NCBI GenBank assembly: GCA_947460245.1
Contig: CANHGL010000003.1
Location: 1 to 64,000 of the forward strand
From: Sphingobacteriales bacterium
GTDB taxonomy: Bacteria; Bacteroidota; Bacteroidia; Chitinophagales; JADIYW01
Reading direction: 5' to 3'
Length of the DNA stretch: 64,000 bases
Position numbers and translations under genes: made by a program. The stretch's first letter is position 1, and each line of letters opens with the position of its first letter. A model generated the notes under the pieces. It saw nothing but the letters and a program-made list of their open reading frames with translations, was not told the DNA's origin and made no database searches. Shown in pieces: positions 26,718 to 36,174 of this stretch.

Positions 26718-28004
26718 ATGGAAATAAGGAACGCTTTGCAAAAAATAGAGAACTATTTAACGGTAGTTTCCAACCTTAATAAGACAATTTTGTCAGAAGG
26801 AACGATGTCTAAAGATGAGTTACTGCTGATGAAGAAGTACTTATACACCAGTATAGACAGGGTGGAGGATATTGAGCGTTTATTAGTAATAGATAAATCA
26901 CAGGAGAAATCATTTACCCCTTCAGATCCTGGAGTGGATGCTTTTACGGCTTTAAAACCTAAAGAAATTATTGCCGTTAAGGAGTATTTTAACGCCGAGG
27001 ATATGGAGTCTACTCTAATTCCAGAATTAAATACAGCTGCTGAGTCGGTAAATAACGTCAATGATATTATTACGGAAGATTTTTCAATAGATGCTTTTAA
27101 TGAAGAGGCTATTGTAGCGGAAGTTACACCGGTGGTAGAAAATATCATTACGGAAGATTTTTCAGTAGATGCCTTTAATGAGGAAGCTATTGTAGCGGAA
27201 GTTACACCAGTGGTAGAAAATATTATCACTGAAGATTTTTCAGTAGATGCCTTTAATGAGGAAGCTATTGTAGCGGAAGTTACACCGGTGGTAGAAAATA
27301 TCATCACGGAAGATTTTTCAGTAGATGCCTTTAATGAGGAAGCTATTGTAGCGGAAGTTACACCGGTGGTAGAAAATATTATCACTGAAGATTTTTCAGT
27401 TGATGCTGTTCATGAAACTATTACAACACAGTTTTTTGAAAATAAGGCGACAACATTTGCTGAAGAAATGGAAAATAGGAACAAAGCGGAGAAGTCTCTC
27501 TTCGAAGAATTTAACCAGCAATTTAATGCAACGCCCCAACAGCAATTATTTGATTTGTTCGAAGAGGAAGAAACAACAGCAGAGCTTTCCCATGAATCTC
27601 CCACCGCCTATCAACCGTTAAAGATTGATTTTGATTATAGTGATCATTCAAGCGGATCTTCTGTGTTAGTTGCAGATAAAGAGGTAGAAACCGTAATTGA
27701 AGAGCTTACCCCATCATTTTTGAATCAGATTTTCAAACCTCAGGTTGTAACAGAAAATAATGTTAGAGATTTAAGTAAGACATTTAGTGAAACAATAGCC
27801 CTAAATGATAAATTTATTTTTGTTCGGGAGTTATTTTGTAATCAATTTGCAGAATATGAGCTTAGTTTAAGACAATTAGATCAACAGTCAAATTTTATTT
27901 CTGCAGAGAAATATTGTAAGGATAATTTATGGAATAAATATAATTGGAGCGAGAAGGGTCAGGTTGCGGAGCGTTTTATGAATCTGCTGCAAAAAAGATT
28001 TTAG
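26718..28004 (+). CDS. acidic protein with 26-residue tandem repeats, unknown function
   Basis: A 428-residue acidic protein with no signal peptide. Residues 1-115 are helical and charged. Residues 117-220 hold four head-to-tail copies of a 26-residue unit that begins IITEDFS and contains DAFNEEAIVAE, followed by a fifth partial copy to about 230. A Glu/Gln-rich middle follows, and the C-terminal 100 residues are more compact (FVRELFCNQFAEYELSLRQLD ... NKYNWSEKGQVAERFMNLLQKRF) and look like a folded helical domain. Homologues I know of in Bacteroidota resemble only the two ends. It is transcribed alone and ends at a strong terminator. Confidence 0.65.
   Translation: MEIRNALQKIENYLTVVSNLNKTILSEGTMSKDELLLMKKYLYTSIDRVEDIERLLVIDKSQEKSFTPSDPGVDAFTALKPKEIIAVKEYFNAEDMESTLIPELNTAAESVNNVNDIITEDFSIDAFNEEAIVAEVTPVVENIITEDFSVDAFNEEAIVAEVTPVVENIITEDFSVDAFNEEAIVAEVTPVVENIITEDFSVDAFNEEAIVAEVTPVVENIITEDFSVDAVHETITTQFFENKATTFAEEMENRNKAEKSLFEEFNQQFNATPQQQLFDLFEEEETTAELSHESPTAYQPLKIDFDYSDHSSGSSVLVADKEVETVIEELTPSFLNQIFKPQVVTENNVRDLSKTFSETIALNDKFIFVRELFCNQFAEYELSLRQLDQQSNFISAEKYCKDNLWNKYNWSEKGQVAERFMNLLQKRF
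27066..27407 (+). repeat. 78-bp in-frame tandem repeat, 4.4 copies
   Basis: Copies start at 27066, 27144, 27222, 27300 and, for the partial one, 27378. The unit keeps the reading frame. Copies differ at a few bases, mostly silent: the first differs most, and the starts of copies 3 and 5 are identical to each other while copies 2 and 4 share the other variant. This suggests duplication of a two-unit, 156-bp block by slippage or unequal crossing-over. Confidence 0.95.
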
Positions 28005-28028
28005 TTTGTCTCTAGATAATTTATTTTG

Positions 28029-28057
28029 ATTCCCGTTCTTTCTGAACGGGAATTTTT
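28029..28057 (+). terminator. intrinsic terminator after the tandem-repeat gene
   Basis: A perfect 10-bp stem (ATTCCCGTTC at 28029-28038, partner 28044-28053) with a 5-base loop, followed by a T run at 28053-28057. It starts 24 bp after the stop codon. The convergent waaA gene ends at 28056, so the T run touches its stop codon. Confidence 0.85.
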
Positions 28058-29237
28058 AATTTAGGATATCAGCGATGATTCTGGCGGAGCAGTTTTCTTG
28101 TTGCAAAAAGTAGGATTCAATTTTGTTCTTTATATCATCTCTAGTTTCAGCTCCTTCAATTAGTTCTAGCATTTTTTGCTCAAAAATAGAATAATCTTTA
28201 ACTGAAAATCCTATACCAGACTCGATAAAGTCTAGGGCCTCTTCAAATTTTTGATATTTTGGGCCGAACAGGATTGGAATGCCATATACTGCAGCTTCTG
28301 CGGTATTGTGTACTGTTTTCTCGAAGCCTCCGCCGATAAATGCTATTTGACTGAATCTATAAATGAATTTCAGTATACCTAATCGATCTAATAAGAGGAT
28401 GCGGCTTTCTTGATTACTGTAAAGCGCATTTTGATAACTAATTATTTTAGCACCAAACAGATCTTCTAAGTACACTTTTTTAGAAGCTGCAGCTTCATGA
28501 GGTGCAATAATGATTTTTAGTGAGGGTATTGTTTTATTATATTTTTGATAAAACTTTGCAGCCATTTCTTCCTCTTTTGGCCAACTACTGCCTAATATTA
28601 TTACTAATGAATTGGTGCTGAAGTCCTGAATAATAGAATCGGTAAAATCCTCTTCTTTGATTGCTTTTACACGCTCCAATTTGGTATTCCCATATGTAGA
28701 GGTGTCATATATCTTTGTAAAAAAGGGTAATGTTTTTTGTAAGTATTTTTTGTAGAAAAATAATGTCTGCTTCAAGGGGTTGAAGTTTACCAGGTATGTA
28801 GGGATGTGATTTTTTTTAAGATGCAACAGGATATTTCTCCAAATTTCATTTCGTACAAAAATTACAGCTTTGGGTCTTACTAGAGTGATAACTTTTTTAG
28901 CATTCAATGGAGTATCTAGCGGTATGTTAAAATATAAATCTGCTATTTTAGAGTTGCAGTACATCTTATATCCGGAGGGGGAGAAGAAGCTAACTGCTAT
29001 TTTAACCTTAGGTTCGAGTTTTTTTATATTTGTAATTAGTGGGATTGATTGCTCAAACTCTCCGGCAGAGGCACAATGTAACCAATAGTAAGTTGCTCCT
29101 TTTTCAATTTGTTGAGACAAGGCTTGTTCCCAATTTACTCTTAGTTTTACCCATAGAGCTGATTTTTTATAAAATATGGAGGTAGTATGGATTAGTAGGC
29201 CATAAAAATGAATAAAAACAGAATAAAGTATGGCCAT
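28056..29237 (-). CDS. waaA: 3-deoxy-D-manno-octulosonic acid (Kdo) transferase
   Basis: Transfers Kdo from CMP-Kdo to lipid A precursor at the inner membrane. The 393-residue protein begins with a short hydrophobic anchor (VFIHFYGLLIHTTSIF), then the N-terminal domain with WLHCASAGEFEQ, in which the glutamate is the catalytic base of the family. The C-terminal Rossmann half has ILGSSWPKEEEM and IAFIGGGFEKTVHNTAEAAVYGIPILFGP, the nucleotide-sugar binding region. Length is a little short of the 420 of E. coli. It is monocistronic. Number of Kdo residues added cannot be told. Confidence 0.93.
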   Translation of the reverse strand: MAILYSVFIHFYGLLIHTTSIFYKKSALWVKLRVNWEQALSQQIEKGATYYWLHCASAGEFEQSIPLITNIKKLEPKVKIAVSFFSPSGYKMYCNSKIADLYFNIPLDTPLNAKKVITLVRPKAVIFVRNEIWRNILLHLKKNHIPTYLVNFNPLKQTLFFYKKYLQKTLPFFTKIYDTSTYGNTKLERVKAIKEEDFTDSIIQDFSTNSLVIILGSSWPKEEEMAAKFYQKYNKTIPSLKIIIAPHEAAASKKVYLEDLFGAKIISYQNALYSNQESRILLLDRLGILKFIYRFSQIAFIGGGFEKTVHNTAEAAVYGIPILFGPKYQKFEEALDFIESGIGFSVKDYSIFEQKMLELIEGAETRDDIKNKIESYFLQQENCSARIIADILN

Positions 29238-29335
29238 ATTTAATTATCTCCGTATAATAGAAAATACCTTTCGGAATTTAAGCAAACTTATTATTAATTA
29301 AGGTGTTGCACTTAAAATATTAGGTAAAAATTCCT

Positions 29336-29343
29336 TATTTTTG
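29336..29343 (+). promoter_or_regulatory. -7 promoter element of the polysaccharide operon
   Basis: TATTTTTG exactly matches TAnnTTTG and lies 17 bp before the ATG at 29361. The nearest TTG upstream (29306-29308) is 27 bp away, outside the usual range, so the -33 element is weak or missing. Confidence 0.45.
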
Positions 29344-29360
29344 TTTATATATACTAATAA

Positions 29361-30668
29361 ATGAGCATCTCAAAGCAATTTATTGAACCCTATGTTCAGA
29401 AGCAAAAGTCTATCGGTGTAATCGGATTAGGTTACGTTGGTCTGCCTATAGCTCTGGAATTATCTAAACATTTTAAGGTAATTGGATTTGATATCAATGA
29501 AAATAGGGTAGCTATGATGGCTAACCATATTGATCCAAGTAATGAACTGCCCAAAGAGGCATTTAACAATTGTGATATCACCTTTACTTATGATATAGAA
29601 GTGCTGAAGCAAGCAAACTTCTATATAGTTGCAGTACCCACCCCTGTAGATGAACATAATATGCCGGATTTAAGACCGCTCACCGGTGCATCCGTAACCA
29701 TTGGAAAGGTGATAAAAAAAGGGGATTATGTAGTTTTTGAATCTACCGTATATCCGGGATGTACAGAGGAAGATTGTGTGCCTATCATACAAGACACATC
29801 AGGATTAGAGTTTAAGAAAGATTTTAAGGTTGGCTACTCTCCTGAAAGAATTAATCCGGGCGATAGCCTTCATACGCTTACAAAGATTACTAAAATTGTA
29901 TCTGGGTGTTGTAGCGAGTCTTTAGAAAATATTGCAGCTATATATAATGTTATTATAGAGCCTGGGGTGTATAGGGCTTCATCGATAAAAGTTGCAGAGG
30001 CTGCTAAAATTATAGAAAATACGCAACGGGATCTCAATATTGCCCTGATGAATGAACTTTCACAAATATTCAGTTTAATGAATATTAATACCGGAGAGGT
30101 TCTGGAGGCAGCAGGTACAAAGTGGAATTTCTTAAAATTCCAGCCGGGTTTAGTAGGCGGGCATTGTATAGGTGTTGATCCATATTATCTTACTTACAAG
30201 GCTAATGAATTAGGTTATAAGCCACAGATTATATTAAGTGGAAGAAATATTAATGACGGTATGCCTCATTATATTGCTAAGAAAGTTGTTCAATATTTAT
30301 TATCTCTAAAGAAAAATCCATCTGATTGCAGGGTGTTGATTATGGGAGCAACATTTAAAGAGAATGTAACAGACATTCGAAATTCTAAAGTCTTTGATCT
30401 GCATAAAGAATTGAATGATTTTCAATTTGAGGTAGATATGGTTGATCCTCTTGCTTCCGCGCACGAAGTCTTAGAGGAGTATGGTGTAAGTCTAAAACAC
30501 CAGCCAACTGGAAAGTATGATGCAGTTATTGTTTCTGTAGCGCACGATAGCTTCAAAATCTTATCCGAAGATTATTTTCTAGGTTTAACAAAAGAAGATG
30601 CTATTTTGGTAGATATAAAAAATCTCTTTACGTCTAAAATATCCAAACTTACTTACTGGACATTATAA
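29361..30668 (+). CDS. nucleotide-sugar dehydrogenase (UDP-HexNAc 6-dehydrogenase type)
   Basis: Oxidises the C6 hydroxyl of a UDP-sugar to a uronic acid with two NAD. The 435-residue protein has the Rossmann motif GLGYVGLPIALELS (about 21-34), the linking helix, and the catalytic Cys269 in VGGHCIGVDPYYL. The sequence around VAVPTPVDEHNMPDL and SPERINPGD is closer to the WbpO/TviB branch acting on UDP-GlcNAc or UDP-GalNAc than to UDP-glucose dehydrogenases, which is a family-level inference. It is the first gene of the export operon, 39 bp before rfbB. Confidence 0.9.
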   Translation: MSISKQFIEPYVQKQKSIGVIGLGYVGLPIALELSKHFKVIGFDINENRVAMMANHIDPSNELPKEAFNNCDITFTYDIEVLKQANFYIVAVPTPVDEHNMPDLRPLTGASVTIGKVIKKGDYVVFESTVYPGCTEEDCVPIIQDTSGLEFKKDFKVGYSPERINPGDSLHTLTKITKIVSGCCSESLENIAAIYNVIIEPGVYRASSIKVAEAAKIIENTQRDLNIALMNELSQIFSLMNINTGEVLEAAGTKWNFLKFQPGLVGGHCIGVDPYYLTYKANELGYKPQIILSGRNINDGMPHYIAKKVVQYLLSLKKNPSDCRVLIMGATFKENVTDIRNSKVFDLHKELNDFQFEVDMVDPLASAHEVLEEYGVSLKHQPTGKYDAVIVSVAHDSFKILSEDYFLGLTKEDAILVDIKNLFTSKISKLTYWTL

Positions 30669-30707
30669 TTTCTGCCAGTGTAAGTAATAAAAATAAAAAA
30701 TAGGTTA

Positions 30708-31769
30708 ATGAATACGATGAAGTCTATTTTAATTACAGGTGGTGCGGGTTTTATTGGTTCGCATGTAGTAAGGTTATTTGTAAATAAATATCCGGGATAT
30801 AGTATTGTAAATGCAGACAAACTAACCTACGCCGGAAATCTGGAAAATCTAAAAGATATAGAGGATAAGGATAATTATACCTTTGAGAAAGTAGATATAG
30901 TAGATGCAGTTGCTGTAAACGAACTCTTTGAAAAATATAAATTTGATGGTGTTATTCATCTTGCTGCAGAGTCTCATGTAGATCGTTCTATTTTAAATCC
31001 TCTGGAGTTTATTATGACGAATGTGGTTGGAACAGTAAACCTTTTAAACGCAGCAAAAGACCACTGGAAGGATGATTTTTCAAATAAGTTGTTTTATCAT
31101 GTTTCTACGGATGAGGTATATGGTAGTCTTGGCGAGGAGGGTTTATTTACGGAACAAACTGCTTACGATCCGCGATCACCCTATTCAGCTTCTAAGGCAA
31201 GTTCTGATCATTTCGTCAGAGCCTACGATAATACTTATGGAATGCCGGTGGTGATTTCTAATTGTTCTAATAATTATGGTTCTTTTCAGTTTCCTGAAAA
31301 ATTAATTCCATTATTCATCAATAATATAAAGAATAATAAACCCTTACCGGTTTATGGCAAAGGTGATTATACACGGGATTGGCTGTATGTTGAAGATCAC
31401 GCAGAGGCTATAGATACTATCTTTCACAGAGGTAAGCTTGGAGATACTTACAATATTGGTGGTTTTAATGAGTGGCAAAATATAGACTTAATTAAGTTAT
31501 TATGTTCTATAATGGATAAGAAACTGGGTAGAGCCGTAGGAAGCTCGGAAGGATTAATTACTTTTGTTAAAGATAGGCCTGGTCACGATAAACGTTATGC
31601 TATCGACGCAAGTAAACTTAACAGAGAACTAGGATGGTCTCCTTCTTTACAGTTTGAGGAGGGTTTGGAAAAGACAGTGGATTGGTATTTAACAAACGAA
31701 GAATGGTTGGTCAGAGTTACATCAGGGGCTTACCTAAATTATTACAAGAATCAATATGAATTATCTTAA
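30708..31769 (+). CDS. rfbB: dTDP-glucose 4,6-dehydratase
   Basis: Second enzyme of the dTDP-rhamnose pathway, converting dTDP-glucose to the 4-keto-6-deoxy sugar with bound NAD. The 353-residue protein has GGAGFIGSH near the N-terminus, HLAAESHVDRSI, the dehydratase-specific STDEVYGSL, and the YxxxK catalytic pair in SPYSASKASSDH. An alternative ATG lies at 30717. The downstream export gene begins one base after its stop. The epimerase rfbC is in the same operon, but rfbA and rfbD are not in this window. Confidence 0.95.
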   Translation: MNTMKSILITGGAGFIGSHVVRLFVNKYPGYSIVNADKLTYAGNLENLKDIEDKDNYTFEKVDIVDAVAVNELFEKYKFDGVIHLAAESHVDRSILNPLEFIMTNVVGTVNLLNAAKDHWKDDFSNKLFYHVSTDEVYGSLGEEGLFTEQTAYDPRSPYSASKASSDHFVRAYDNTYGMPVVISNCSNNYGSFQFPEKLIPLFINNIKNNKPLPVYGKGDYTRDWLYVEDHAEAIDTIFHRGKLGDTYNIGGFNEWQNIDLIKLLCSIMDKKLGRAVGSSEGLITFVKDRPGHDKRYAIDASKLNRELGWSPSLQFEEGLEKTVDWYLTNEEWLVRVTSGAYLNYYKNQYELS

Positions 31770-31770
31770 A

Positions 31771-34500
31771 ATGAAAAATATTTTAAAAATTACATCTCTA
31801 GGCTGCCTTTTTTTTACAGTCTTATTGGCTAAAGCTCAATTGGTAAGCCCTTTAATTCCACCTGCAAGTCCGGAGCCAACGGTAAAAGAGATCTTTCAAA
31901 AAATTGAGGACACCTTACAGGTAAAGCAAGGTACGTTGAAGGTAGATGAGGTTAAAAAGTCACAGGAACTTTCAAAAGGGTATACGCCCAGAACGAAAGA
32001 TGCTGATGAGCAGGAAGGAGCTATGGGTAATGCAGCAAATGCAGGAGAAGTAAAAGGAAATGTCAATACTCCAGATAAATTATTAAAAGAGGCGCAAAAG
32101 GCATCTGAGACAGTAGAGAAACTTACTGCTTCTGCTACACGAGAGTTAAGGGAGAAGTTGGCAGACGTTGATATCTATGGATTTAGCTATTTCAGACAAA
32201 AGGATGTCAAGATTTTTAATAATGCTGTAGATATCAAGCCCCCATCCAATTACGTTTTGGGTGTTGGCGATCAGATTGTTGTTTCTATTTGGGGCTATGC
32301 AGATTATAATCGACTTTTCTTCATTGATAAAGAAGGTTATATACAACAGGAAAATATTGGTAGGGTATATCTTAAAGGGTTAACGCTGGAGCAGGCTAAA
32401 GAACTTTTACGCACGCGTTTTGCAAATGCTTACATGATTGAGAAGTCTGATTTTGACGTTTCTATTAATTATTCGAGAGTAATTACTATCAATGTAGTTG
32501 GCGATGTTGAGAATCCAGGTTCATACACCTTTCCTGCAATTAATACGGCCTATAATATCCTGGCTTATGTGGGAGGTCCTTCTAAGTCGGGTTCCATTAG
32601 AGATATACAGGTTAAGAGAAACGGAAAGATTATTCGTCATTTTGACCTTTATAAATTTCTTTTTACTCCAGAAAAGCAGGATGATATCTTCTTAGATAAT
32701 AATGATTATATCTATGTTCCGGCACAAAAAAATATTGTTACCATAGAGGGAGCAGTCAACAGGGTGGGTAAGTATGAAATGATGCCTGGTGAAACTTTTG
32801 ATGACATCTTAAAGTTTTGTGGAAACTACAGACCTGATGCATTTACGAAAGTAATTCAGATCAGAAGATATGCTCAGAATAAGCAAATTATTATCGATTA
32901 CAATCTCGATAGTGTCCGTGTATCTGGGGGTAAAATTGAATTGATGAATGGGGATGTGGTTAGCGTTCGTTCTATACCTGATAAAGTAAAAAACTATAAT
33001 GAGATTTCAGGTTCAGTCTTACTGCCAGGAAGATATCAGTGGAAAGAAGGCGATAGAGTTTTGGATCTTATACAGAAGGCCCAGGGTTTAAAGGAAGATG
33101 CTTATCTGGATCAGGCCGTTTTGGTAAGGACAAATTATGATGATTTTAGAAAATACTCTTATAAGATCGACTTAAATAAGGTTATTGCGGATGAGCAATC
33201 AGAAGATAACATGTTGTTGACTTTTAGGGACGTAATTGAAGTGTATGCTAAGACTGATTTCTTTGATAAATTTGATATTGAAATCTCTGGGGAGGTTAGA
33301 AAGCCTAGACGTTTCGAGTCGGAGAAGGGTATGTCTTTGAGAGATGCAATCATTATGAGTAATGGTTTGAAAGAGGAGGCTTTGCTTGATGAAATTATTA
33401 TTTATCGGGTAAATGATGATCTTACAGAACAGCTTATTTCTTTTAGAATTGATACATCTAATAATCTCGCTGCATTAGATACTTTTAAGCTCAAAAAAAG
33501 AGATAGAATTGTGGTGATGAAAGATCTTCGGAGGATTGACCAGTATTTTGTAGAAGTAAATGGTATGGTTAGAGGCGCCTCCAAATTTCCTTATATGGAA
33601 GGTATGACTTTGGCAGATGCTTTAACTTTAGCGAAAGGTTTTAAAATGGAAGCGGCTTCCAATAGGATTGAAATTGCACGTATAGCAAACTATGATAAGG
33701 CAATATCGCAATCTGTTCCGACTCAGGTTACCATCTTAAATTACAGTATTAGTAAAAATATCGGAATAGATCCGGTGGCTAATTCTATTAAACTCCAGCC
33801 CTATGATCAAATCTATGTTAGACCGACGCCGGAATTTGAATATCAGTCTAAAGTACTGGTAAAAGGCGAAGTACTTTATCCGGGAGAATATGTTTTAACT
33901 ACAAAAGATGAGCGCCTGTCATCTGTTATTGAACGTGCTGGTGGTTTAACAAGGTTTGCATATGCTGATGGTATGCGTCTGAATAGAAAAGAAGATGGAA
34001 TAGGAAATGTATTGACGAATCTTTCTGTTGCGCTAAAGAATAATAGTTCAAAGTTTAACTATGTGTTAAAGCCAGGAGATTCTATCGTTATTCCTGCTGT
34101 AAAGGATTTTGTTGCTTTACAAGGAGCATTTAATTACCCGTCGGATAAAAAGCCAGATAACCTCTATGTTCCTTTCACTGAGAATAGGGATGCTAAATTC
34201 TATATATATAAATATGGAGCTGGATTTAGTGATAGTGCAGATAGATTGAAGACATACGTAATCCGTCCTAATGGACAAATACTAGGAACTCATCGTTCTT
34301 TATTCGGTAAGAATTTCCCTAAAGTGGAAAAAGGTTCTGTTATCGTTATTCCTGAAAGGCCCAATAAAGTCAAGGAAAAGAAGGTTAAATCATCTAATGT
34401 TGGAGGTCTTCAAAAAGTTATAACAGCAACCATTGGTACAATTACCTCTGTACTTACTTTGTATCTTTTGTATCTAACGGTAAAAAATACTAATAAATAG
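31771..34500 (+). CDS. polysaccharide export protein with six SLBB domains
   Basis: A secreted protein of about 909 residues for moving capsular or exopolysaccharide across the outer membrane. A signal peptide (MKNILKITSLGCLFFTVLL) is followed by about 130 variable residues, the polysaccharide-export domain (NYVLGVGDQIVVSIWGYADY ...), and six SLBB repeats, recognisable by openings such as VVGDVENPGSY, IEGAVNRVGKY, ISGSVLLPGRY, ISGEVRKPRRF, VNGMVRGASKF and VKGEVLYPGEY. A final hydrophobic span lies at about 885-905. E. coli Wza is under 400 residues, so this is a long variant. I use ATG 31771, which starts a clean signal peptide; an ATG at 31756 overlaps rfbB. Confidence 0.88.
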   Translation: MKNILKITSLGCLFFTVLLAKAQLVSPLIPPASPEPTVKEIFQKIEDTLQVKQGTLKVDEVKKSQELSKGYTPRTKDADEQEGAMGNAANAGEVKGNVNTPDKLLKEAQKASETVEKLTASATRELREKLADVDIYGFSYFRQKDVKIFNNAVDIKPPSNYVLGVGDQIVVSIWGYADYNRLFFIDKEGYIQQENIGRVYLKGLTLEQAKELLRTRFANAYMIEKSDFDVSINYSRVITINVVGDVENPGSYTFPAINTAYNILAYVGGPSKSGSIRDIQVKRNGKIIRHFDLYKFLFTPEKQDDIFLDNNDYIYVPAQKNIVTIEGAVNRVGKYEMMPGETFDDILKFCGNYRPDAFTKVIQIRRYAQNKQIIIDYNLDSVRVSGGKIELMNGDVVSVRSIPDKVKNYNEISGSVLLPGRYQWKEGDRVLDLIQKAQGLKEDAYLDQAVLVRTNYDDFRKYSYKIDLNKVIADEQSEDNMLLTFRDVIEVYAKTDFFDKFDIEISGEVRKPRRFESEKGMSLRDAIIMSNGLKEEALLDEIIIYRVNDDLTEQLISFRIDTSNNLAALDTFKLKKRDRIVVMKDLRRIDQYFVEVNGMVRGASKFPYMEGMTLADALTLAKGFKMEAASNRIEIARIANYDKAISQSVPTQVTILNYSISKNIGIDPVANSIKLQPYDQIYVRPTPEFEYQSKVLVKGEVLYPGEYVLTTKDERLSSVIERAGGLTRFAYADGMRLNRKEDGIGNVLTNLSVALKNNSSKFNYVLKPGDSIVIPAVKDFVALQGAFNYPSDKKPDNLYVPFTENRDAKFYIYKYGAGFSDSADRLKTYVIRPNGQILGTHRSLFGKNFPKVEKGSVIVIPERPNKVKEKKVKSSNVGGLQKVITATIGTITSVLTLYLLYLTVKNTNK

Positions 34501-34515
34501 ATTCCCATTATAATC

Positions 34516-35607
34516 ATGGATGATATAGATAAGATAGATATTGATAGTGTCTCCTCAGATGGGCAGGAGGATGCTTCATCTGGAGGTTTAGCCAATGATG
34601 ATACTGTAAAAGGTATTATCAGGGTTGTTAAGGAGCTATATGGAATTTTTAAGAGTTACGCCATACTATTCGTAGTTCCCATTGTTATAGCAGGTCTTTT
34701 TGCGGTCTATAAGGCTAGGCAGGAAAAACCAACATATTCAGCAAAGATTACATTTTTCCTATCCGAAGAAAGGCCTCAAGTTGTTGGATCCGGATCTTTC
34801 TCCAATCTCCTTCAATCAACAAATATAAGTTTTGGTAATCCCAAGAAGTTAAAGGAGTATTCTTTTACAGAAAAGGTAGGTTCAAAGATGCTTTTTAAAA
34901 AGTATGTATTTAGAGGTAAAGAAGATTTTCTTGCTAATCATTACTTGCGACTTATTTCAGGCTACAATAAGAGTTACTTTAAAGAATTCACCTCTGTAAA
35001 GGATATGAGTATACCGGATTATCTTGTTTTTAAACAGATATTGATGGGGTTGCGATCAATGGTAGCCATTGATTATAATGAAGCAGAGATTTACTCAATT
35101 ACTATAGAAACTTCAGATGAAGAGTTTGCTAAGCTCTTGTGTGAAGGATTTTATGAGAATTTGATTGACTATTATATTGAACGTGCAACCCGAAAAGCAA
35201 AAATAACCGTAGACTTCCTTGAAGAAAAGCTGGCCTATGTAAAGGCACAGTTGGAGAATTCAGAATTTAATCTTGCTGATTATAAAGATAAGGCTAATAA
35301 TCTTGTAACATTTAAAGCAGATTTGAATGAGACAAGATACATTCGGAATAAAGCATTGCTGGAAGGATTATATAGTCAGACTGCCACAGCATTAGAGATG
35401 TCTAAGACCAATCTACAGTCAATTATGCCATTGTTTCAGTCTATTGATGAGCCTCACTTACCCTTGCTCATGAATACAGTGTCTACCTGGAAGAGAATTC
35501 TTATGTTTATATTTCTCGGTGTCTTTATAGATCTATTTATAATAGCGTTAATATATACCAGGAGGCATTATTGGGGTGGATTTAAAACACTAATAAAAGA
35601 ATCCTAA
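34516..35607 (+). CDS. Wzz-like chain-length determinant protein
   Basis: A 363-residue inner-membrane polysaccharide co-polymerase. A cytoplasmic N-terminus of about 45 acidic residues leads to a first span near 48-68 (YAILFVVPIVIAGLFAVY), a large periplasmic region with a coiled-coil helix (VDFLEEKLAYVKAQLENSE, about 234-260), and a second span near 328-348. There is no C-terminal kinase domain or tyrosine cluster, so it is a Wzz rather than a Wzc type. It lies 15 bp after the export gene, with which it probably forms a trans-envelope complex that sets chain length. Confidence 0.82.
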   Translation: MDDIDKIDIDSVSSDGQEDASSGGLANDDTVKGIIRVVKELYGIFKSYAILFVVPIVIAGLFAVYKARQEKPTYSAKITFFLSEERPQVVGSGSFSNLLQSTNISFGNPKKLKEYSFTEKVGSKMLFKKYVFRGKEDFLANHYLRLISGYNKSYFKEFTSVKDMSIPDYLVFKQILMGLRSMVAIDYNEAEIYSITIETSDEEFAKLLCEGFYENLIDYYIERATRKAKITVDFLEEKLAYVKAQLENSEFNLADYKDKANNLVTFKADLNETRYIRNKALLEGLYSQTATALEMSKTNLQSIMPLFQSIDEPHLPLLMNTVSTWKRILMFIFLGVFIDLFIIALIYTRRHYWGGFKTLIKES

Positions 35608-35613
35608 GTAGAG

Positions 35614-36174
35614 ATGAATATTATTCCAACAGATTTCAAAGGATTATACATAATCCAACCTACGGTTTTTGAGGATAGTCGTGGTTTTTTTTATGAGAGC
35701 TTTAATATTAATCGGCTGGAAAATGCAGGTCTTTATTATAATTTCATTCAGGATAATCATTCTAAATCTTCTTATGGTGTATTAAGGGGGTTACACTATC
35801 AGAATGGAGTTCACGCTCAGTCTAAGTTGGTACGTGTTACTCAGGGAAGGGTTCTGGATGTAGTTGTAGATTTACGTCAGGATTCTCCATCCTTCTTACA
35901 TCATTTTTCCATTGAATTATCTGAAGAAAATAAAACTCAATTATTGATTCCACGAGGTTTTGCACATGGTTTTGTGGTGTTGTCTCCTACTTGTGAGTTT
36001 CTATACAAGTGTGATAATTACTATAATAAAGAGTCGGAAGGTAGCGTGGCTTATAACGATCCATCATTAGCAATAGACTGGATGGTTCCCACAGAAGATA
36101 TAATATTGAGTGAGAAGGATAAGAATAATCCTACGCTTCAAAATGCATCTTTTAATTTTTCGATAGAGTCATAA
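35614..36174 (+). CDS. rfbC: dTDP-4-dehydrorhamnose 3,5-epimerase
   Basis: Epimerises the rfbB product at C3 and C5. The 186-residue cupin-fold protein has IQPTVFEDSRGFFYESF, FIQDNHSKSSYGVLRGLHYQ with the catalytic histidine, VLDVVVDLRQDSPSF, and PRGFAHGFVVLSP. All conserved residues that I can place are present. It lies 6 bp after the Wzz gene, and its stop shares one base with the ATG of cysQ. Confidence 0.95.
   Translation: MNIIPTDFKGLYIIQPTVFEDSRGFFYESFNINRLENAGLYYNFIQDNHSKSSYGVLRGLHYQNGVHAQSKLVRVTQGRVLDVVVDLRQDSPSFLHHFSIELSEENKTQLLIPRGFAHGFVVLSPTCEFLYKCDNYYNKESEGSVAYNDPSLAIDWMVPTEDIILSEKDKNNPTLQNASFNFSIES

Noticed and set aside
26753..27385. A 210-codon open frame on the minus strand across the tandem repeat
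   Set aside because: It arises because the repeat unit has no stop in that antisense frame; its translation is a Ser/Thr-rich repeat with no start signal, while the plus-strand frame has a full gene.
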